From NCBI GenBank assembly GCA_914767715.1, contig OU612071.1, positions 18,906,948 through 18,970,947 on the forward strand: a stretch of 64,000 nucleotides of DNA, in the 5' to 3' direction. How positions within the stretch are numbered: position 1 is the stretch's first letter; every line of letters starts with the position of its first letter. This DNA comes from Membranipora membranacea (taxonomy: Eukaryota > Bryozoa > Gymnolaemata > Cheilostomatida > Membraniporidae). Below, one piece after another: positions 57,263 to 64,000 of the stretch. A program made the position numbers and the translations under genes. Under the pieces are notes generated by a model. That model was not told the origin of the DNA, ran no database searches, and saw only the letters and a program-made list of their open reading frames with translations.

Positions 57263-60200
57263 CACTTACACTACCATATTCTTTAACCTGCAGTATAACG
57301 AGTATAGGATGTCCGCAACAGCGAGCATACAAACAATGGATTGATAGAATATTTTAAGGCTTTGCCTAGTTAATACTTTCACCTATTGACTTATTATAAA
57401 CTGTCAAACTTGCGGTTATTGGTTACTAGTTGTCATATTTAAGACGTTCCACTCTCACCGAGTTTATTTAATTCAGCATCAATCAACAGCATCAAGCTAT
57501 ATAATACTGACATTATTCAAGTTCAAGCCAGCTTCTTATGATTGAAGAGATTGGCAAAGCTTTTGTAATGTACCAATCCAACAAAAGGCTACTCTCATAA
57601 AGATTGATAACATCACTGCCTAATTCCACATGAGCTAGCCTATAATGTTATTGTTTCTCATCATAACCAAAAATCAACATTATGTATTATTTGCTTCCAT
57701 TCTTGATGGAGGTACATACTTTACCTGGATCTAATAATTAACAATGAGCAAGACAAATGTTTTCAATACATTGAATTCCATATCTGGAATAGCATCATTA
57801 GCTTTCTTTTGCAAAACAAAGGGCTTGCAAAAATAGCCAGTCCCTAGTAGCAATCTAGAAATGCCCTAATCATCGACACTGTATGGGGTATAATTACTGT
57901 TTGCAATTTTGTAAACAAGACAATTTCTCAGGCTAATTATTCATGCTACTAGGGACAGCCAATCAGAGAACAGTCAGATGGGTCCCTGTGTTTAGTGTCC
58001 TAACCGTATAACGCTATGATACTATTTCCATTCTAAGAGAAGAATCTAATTCAGTGTTTCAATATAATTCACAATACAACAGTATAGCTTGATGGGTCAT
58101 GTTTTAAAGTATCTAAGTTGAATCAGAGGGGTTAGTGTCCTAGCACACATGCTAAATACAAGTTGTGTCATATTTCACAGTTTTGAAATTATACTCAAAG
58201 GTGAAACATCGAAGGCACATCCATAGTAGGAAGATAGGGAGTAGGGAAGATAATTCACAGCATACTAGGTACTAAGCATCTGGTTTGGGAGCGTGGAAGT
58301 TCTGTCCCACAATCACTTTTATTAATACTTAAAATGAAATAGAACAGAACCGTTTTATCATTTGTTTTGAATATATAGTTTAAAGTGTGCAAAGACTTTT
58401 CTTCCAACTTAAGTGCACTTGGGGCTTTTTTCTTTGCCCACTTTAGTCTGGGGTATGTACAAAGATGATTTGTAAAAAAAACCAGGAGTGCAATGTTGAC
58501 GCTTTAGTCTGTTCATGCTATACAAACTACAGAATTTGAAAGCTGTTGTTTTGGCTGCAGACTTATTAGGACTTGGGTATGGAAAAAACTGAGTACTATC
58601 GCTGTAATTCCATCAACTACCAGGGTAAATATAACAGGGAGGTATAACATTGATCAGGTAATTTGGACTTGGAGTTTTTTCTTTATTATTGAATTTTACA
58701 CCCTGGTATGATTTTTTCAGTGACTCCAAAGTTGTCTTCTCAACTAGTATGAGAAGGGACAACTTGAGTAACCAGCTTATTTATTGGGTCGTTCAAAATG
58801 ATTACATTGCTCAGCCAAATGGTTGTTTAAACTCAGGGGTCCTATCAGGCGGATCAACCGAAACATAGGCGGCACAAGATTTGTTATCTCAACAAAGAGG
58901 TGCTATATCTGCGCCAGACTTATCCCTGTAAAAAGGGATGCTTGAGTAAACCAAGAGGGGAGGGGGGTGTTGGGCGGGCAAAAAATCCCCGATATTCTCT
59001 TGACTCAGACTTGCAGCTGACTTTACAGTCAGACTCAGAACCTTGACTTCAATTAGTTGTCCGAGTAAGGTTCTGTCTGGTCACAAGTTTTATATGAAAC
59101 AAGCAAGCAATCAACAGAGGTAAAATATATCAGTTTGCAAGTAGGACATATGGAAAGGGAAACAAATAGGCATACATCTATTAATACATTTGGTCTGTTG
59201 GACCAAAACATATAAAAATTGAGTTGTATTATATTCTGATTAAGGTCATTAGTTTGTGCGATTTTCCCTAACCTCAGCACTTCTTGTTTTATTGTGTAAA
59301 AACTTTTGATTTATAATACTGAGACATTGGGCAGCAACAGATTCCTAGATCACCAGTAATGAGCACCCAGAGGTGGAACAAATACGACTTGTTATTTCCA
59401 GGAGGATTTTCAGTATTCTTAGCTCCACTGCCACTTGATCAGATGCAAAGCAAAGAGAGGAAGGTAAATAACGCATCAATATTTATTTCGATGGTTAGCC
59501 AATCACGACCAATCCAACACTTCAAAGTAAATTTATAGCCGCTGGTCTGGACCTTGCGCTACTACTCGCAGATCAGGAGCCGGCCTCTGATTTAAAGAGG
59601 GCAAACTCCAAAATATACTACAATTTCAATCTATGAAATCCATTTTGCAAATGTTAATTTCTATTCATATGAGCGATGCTTTACTGTAGCAACTTATCAC
59701 TATCACATTGCTCAAAAATTATCTCTCACTTGGTCTTTCAAATGAACAAAATTGCTCCAAAAGCGATCACTCTGAATGTTTATAGTCCATCAATGAGTCA
59801 GGGAGTCCTGAGCGGGACTCTAGCGATATCATTCACTCATTGAGTGAGCGATAAGATTGTAATTTTGGCTGTTCTTGACTACCCTGCGATAAACTAGCTG
59901 CTTCCATAATATTTCTATTTTGATTTTATTGCCCAATTATGTGTAGTGGGGTCAAATATGATGACTAAGATGCCGAAAGATCAGCGTGTTATCAGAGTCA
60001 GAGAGCTCAGAGGAAACGGATTTGAGTTACTTTAATCAGTCCTCTGATACAGCTGAAGGTGCAAAGGCGTCTCCATATTTGCTTTGTGAGTATCTTGAAT
60101 ATCATTTTTCGCAAAATTGAATATCTTCACTGCAAGAGTGGTGACTGTTTTCTGTTAGATTGTGGTGTCAATGAGACAGTAGCCTATCGGCTGTATGTGA

Positions 60201-61061
60201 GCCATGAGTTCTCAGTTTTCCTTAAGAATAACAACCTTTTTGTAGCAGAACTTATTTCTATACAGAATAAAGTTTATGAAAAGAAAGAAAGTATTAAGAA
60301 TAAAGTGAGTGCGAACACCTCAAAAATTAAAAAAATCTCGTTGACAGTACCAGTGAGCTATGGCAGGGAAGTGGCTGCCCTACCGAATTCAAAACATCTA
60401 TAATCTTCGACCTTTAAATACCCCAGATCTTTAACCAACTTTAACAAGTGTGTAGTGACTGCATATAGTGTATATTGTATCAGAACCTTTGAGAACTGTT
60501 GTGGGTAATACGAATAGGCCCTACCTGTATCTGTACTTATACCTATACTCTGATAAACCAGCATTTTATGTTTCTTTGAGGACAAGTCAATATAATTCTC
60601 ATGAATGCATCGCTCACACTGTCCTGCTGAGTTTGCAGATTTTGATAACCTTGCTGGTTCTGGTTGCTCTTCAGTCCTAAATACTTATAATATCTATCCG
60701 AGCTCCTAGCTCGCCTGTCTTCCGTTGTCTTGGGTGACCTGCTCATCTTGTTGGCTTCTGGCCCTCGTCCCTCTGACCTCCATAGCTTTTAGAAACACAG
60801 TTGGGACCTGATTGTTTGACACAGCTATCTGATGCAATCCTGTTATGTATGGTCCATCACACTATATGAGTTGAAGATGGGAATGCACACAAAAACAGTT
60901 ACATCACTGATGTACAGTGTCAGGAGAACTTTTTTCGATGTTGTCTAACCATGGTTTAACCTGAAATTAATTTATTTTTACCACAGGAAATAATAGTGCA
61001 TTGTGGGAAATTTCAATATAAGAAGAACCGCCAATGAATTCGAAATCCTCTCAAAAAATCA

Positions 61062-61101
61062 GAATGTTGCACTATTGATAGTAACAAATAGTGCAACATT
61101 C
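61062..61101. repeat. Hairpin with perfect 15-bp arms
   Basis: GAATGTTGCACTATT and its exact complement flank a 10-base loop. Confidence 0.8.
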
Positions 61102-62717
61102 AATATGCTAACTATGCAGAGAGGAATGATTATTGGAAATTGAGAAGTGATGAAAAAAAGTTTCTTTAGCAACATTCTGATCTGTACCAGTTGAGTCAAG
61201 AATCCTACAGTTAAAAAGTTCTGACAACGCTGAGACTAAACTAGAAGATGCTGACTCTTAGTGTAGTGACATTTCAGTATAGGGGAAGATCCGAAACTGT
61301 TGGATGAATTGTTCCCTATGCACTCTGCTATTAATCAACGAGATCTTGTTTGTAACCATGTTGCCCTTAAGAATATACATCTAGTTGTCTTTAGGTCAGC
61401 TAATTTATGTGATGATACGGCCATCAAGATTGCACTTGCTTTATTATGCAGAAGGTACCTTGTCGTGCAAAACAGAAGAATTTCATAAAAGGAAGACTCA
61501 AATGATACAGAAAATATTTGGTTAGAACAAACACATTTGGACATTACACTGGAGCCGGAAGTAATATTTATCTTTACATTGTCTCTTTAAAAACTTACTA
61601 GTCCATTTTTTTGATGATAAGACAAACTGTGAGAATTTTAAAATGATGAATTTGAATGACTTCATGTTCATAATATCAATAAACTATTAATATTTTTTTA
61701 ATATTGTTACTAATTATTAATATATAAATTAATAAAAAAATATGAAAATAATTTAGTAAATACATTAATATGGTATATCAATAAAGTATTCAAAATAAAA
61801 AGAATAGTACATCTCGAAATCACTTAAAAAGCTCTCATCAACAGCTCCCTCTCAATGACATAATTTGCATCACTTGTTTTGGTTGACATCAACACAACAT
61901 TTTTTTTAAAATAAAATTTTGGATGTGTTCTTCCATGTCATACCTTTAATTTAAATTCTATCATTTTGTTATTTTTTCATTAGTTCTGACAATACGTTAA
62001 ATGGTTTATTAGCTGGTCAAATTTAATTAGTTAAATTTTACCGCTCTTGTTATTGGCTAGCATACCTGTGAAAATTCTTATTTCAATTTGAACATGCTCC
62101 TTCATATAACTATTTAAAAAAACGCTGTCTCTTTTGCCAGCAGCAATTTTTTGTTATTTGCTGCATATTGTACAACATACTGTAAGATACAATACTGCGA
62201 GTGCAATTAGGATAAAATACTCTACCAAACACAATAGTAAAGCCCTATCGATCCAATATCGCCAATGGGTATGAAAGATTGGAGGGAGGCTTTTATCAGA
62301 CGATTACCCTAGATGAGTATGATTGTTTTTCTTTTATTTACACTGTTTCTAATAGCAATTGTTATTATGACTTTAAATAACTAATTATCATTAAACACAA
62401 TATTAGGAGTGGAATTATATGTTTAGGTCTTGTGATGAATAAATTGAGATCCTAGTAGTATAAGCCCTACTATTTAGCCAACAGTGAAAGTCAATAAAAA
62501 GAATCTACATTGTGAAGAAACATAATGTGATCGATTGTTTCTAGTAAGCACTGCGAAGGGTATGGTATCTTCGACAATTTAAAAGTCAGGATTAATCTCA
62601 ACCATTTCAACCTTTGCTACATGGCAAGAGAGTAATGATCAATCATCAATTTCTTTACAAGATATGCTCCATGGACTGTTTAATCCCGACTCAATCCTAT
62701 AGCTCAATCTACTAGCA

Positions 62718-62770
62718 ATGTTGTATGTAGCGCTCTTTCTGCTTAGTGTGCTACTGTCTACCAATGCAAG
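62718..62770 (+). CDS. Gene B exon 1: signal peptide
   Basis: The ATG opens MLYVALFLLSVLLSTNA, a classic signal peptide, followed by donor AG|gttagt in phase 2. The phase equals that of gene A exon 1. It is too short for an ORF scan. Confidence 0.65.
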
Positions 62771-63054
62771 GTTAGTGATTGATAATCAAAGGTGGAATCA
62801 GGTTTATCCCTGAATATACATTCTTAGAACCAATGACACCTGCCCCTTGATTGTACTTGAAACACAAACTAAAATCATGTGTCCTCGATATAATTGGATT
62901 TAAACCAACTATTAAAGTAAAACTCTGCTGTCAGATTTTAGCTAAACGATGGGTTTTTTACTTAAACAAAAACAATTCACGTATCAGATTAGACATTAAA
63001 AAAAAAGTCTGTGTGTTCTTCACCATGAAAAAGTCGCTGTTGATTTTGTTTCAG

Positions 63055-63320
63055 CTTTCTTCTGCAATATGCAAAGTACCAATGGAGCACCAAAGACGGG
63101 GCACTTAACCTGTATCTATCTGAGGAACAGATTCTTAAGGTCCTAGGTGCGAACGACACTGAAGTTATCGATTACGATTTCTTCAGAGGAATTACTATTT
63201 ACGAATATGGTTTTCACGCAAACTATGAGCTTTCTTCTTCTTATCGCCTGTTAAAGGAAAGCGAATTGGGATCGTTCACAACGCTGCCTATACGCACAAG
63301 AGATAAACATTTATATGTGA
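63055..63320 (+). CDS. Gene B exon 2: paralogue of gene A N-terminal domain
   Basis: After gttgattttgtttcag the phase-2 frame reads FLLQYAKYQWSTKDGALN, LYLSEEQILKVLGAND, ITIYEYGFHANYELSSS and KESELGSFTTLP. It parallels gene A exon 2 (KD, QIL..xG, IxI, GF..N, EL..F, P at matching spacing) and has nearly the same length (88 against 92 residues). The donor is TGTGA|gtagaa (phase 1), with the same two-choice arrangement (at|gtgagt four bases earlier) as in gene A. The gene continues past the window. Confidence 0.65.
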
Positions 63321-64000
63321 GTAGAAGTCATCAGGAATCAATCTACGGAAAGTGCTAAGTTTTTCTGTGTGTATGAGCTGCTAATGTAGAATATTAATAT
63401 CAGTTTGTTAATCAATTTTTATTCTGCTCGAATAAAAGCATATGAAATGTGTCAAATACAATTAATCTCATTTGGTCAGTACCCCCTTTGATCAGAGGAA
63501 AACTCCTGACACAACCCATTGACGTGATATATCGCCTTTTCAGTTTCTCAGGAACTACTTCACTGCCAGTAGTCTGATTTATGTTTAATATCGCAACTTT
63601 TTTCAAACCGCATGTTCCTTACTTGATTTATTGTACATTAACTAAAATACATTGAAAAAATATAGGCAGCAACAGGCAAAATGATGCAGTAAATTACGTC
63701 ATGCAAAAGCGTGTTTAAATCTAAGCAGTATTACATGAAAAGCACATTGTGTACAACAATGGATCACCTTTTTTGGGTGATTGTTTAGCATGGAAAGAGA
63801 AATGTTTATGCTCATAACTTCTTTAGTACTGAATTTATCATCAAACGCCACGATCAAAACCTCGGAAATACTCTCTAGTTTAATGGAAGCTAGTGTGTAT
63901 AATATGTTGTTTAACCTATTTTCAGTTTTTTTGCAGGAAAAAAGTGCATGTTTTGGACCAAATAAAGCTGGTTTAGCCACAAAAACTCCAATATCTCAAG
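63321..64000 (+). other. Gene B intron 2, to window end
   Basis: No acceptor followed by an FN3-like start is seen before the edge. In gene A the matching intron is about 1.7 kb, so the next exon is expected outside. Confidence 0.5.

Larger units (their letters stand above)
49860..62717. other. 13-kb intergenic region without convincing genes
   Basis: Only short, unsupported open frames occur, the longest being 114 codons at 60059-60403. Several hairpins and one 51-bp inverted repeat are listed separately. The stretch 61670-61800 is extremely AT-rich. I could not support a coding exon, RNA gene or complete transposon. Confidence 0.45.

Noticed and set aside
60059-60403. 114-codon open frame, with an acidic Ser/Glu-rich open stretch just upstream
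   Set aside because: No recognisable domain, no consistent splice edges, and the two frames do not join clearly.
61300-61488. 62-codon open frame that could be a transposase scrap
   Set aside because: Too short, with no catalytic residues or terminal repeats around it.

Overview
The window is animal nuclear DNA. It is AT-rich and gene-sparse, with long introns, GT-AG junctions, and mostly phase-1 symmetric exons that encode fibronectin type III (FN3) and sushi modules. It also carries rhodopsin-type GPCR coding sequence, non-LTR retrotransposon debris, tRNA-derived SINEs and many foldback or terminal-inverted-repeat (TIR) elements. No ribosomal, tRNA, bacterial operon or CRISPR feature was seen. 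An early-branching metazoan such as a sponge would fit, but the sequence alone does not fix the species.

Left part (1-18.9 kb). The last exon of a class A GPCR (11-762) is followed 4.3 kb later by a frameshifted tandem copy (5050-5706). A decayed reverse transcriptase (7490-8223) opens a repeat-dense zone. The zone holds four copies of a roughly 1-kb repeat, two of which form the arms of a nearly 2-kb imperfect palindrome (10328-12285 and 12903-14670). The palindrome spacer holds a 310-bp TIR element. A SINE, a foldback element (14856-15206) and a 264-bp LINE tail with a clean 20-bp target-site duplication (17387-17650) complete the zone.

Centre (18961-49064). One large plus-strand receptor gene, here called gene A, is reconstructed as 16 exons. 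All 15 junctions agree in phase and give an open frame of about 948 residues. Its order is: signal peptide, an unrecognised N-terminal domain, several FN3-like domains, one sushi/CCP domain, one transmembrane segment, and a short tail with tandem YGN[VM] motifs that match the pYxN class bound by Grb2-type SH2 domains. No kinase or phosphatase domain follows. The introns carry a 4.9-kb element with long inverted ends, TIR elements, head-to-head SINEs, an antisense LINE fragment, an 8-bp minisatellite, and a repeat that duplicates splice-donor-like sequence.

Right part (49-64 kb). Directly after gene A lies a decayed copy of its exons 6-8 (49170-49850). About 13 kb of DNA without a convincing gene follows, containing several hairpins. 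At 62718 a second gene (gene B) starts with a signal-peptide exon and a next exon that match gene A exons 1-2 in length, intron phase and several residues. Gene A, the relic and gene B together suggest a tandem family of kinase-less FN3/sushi receptors, which is the most interesting system in the window.
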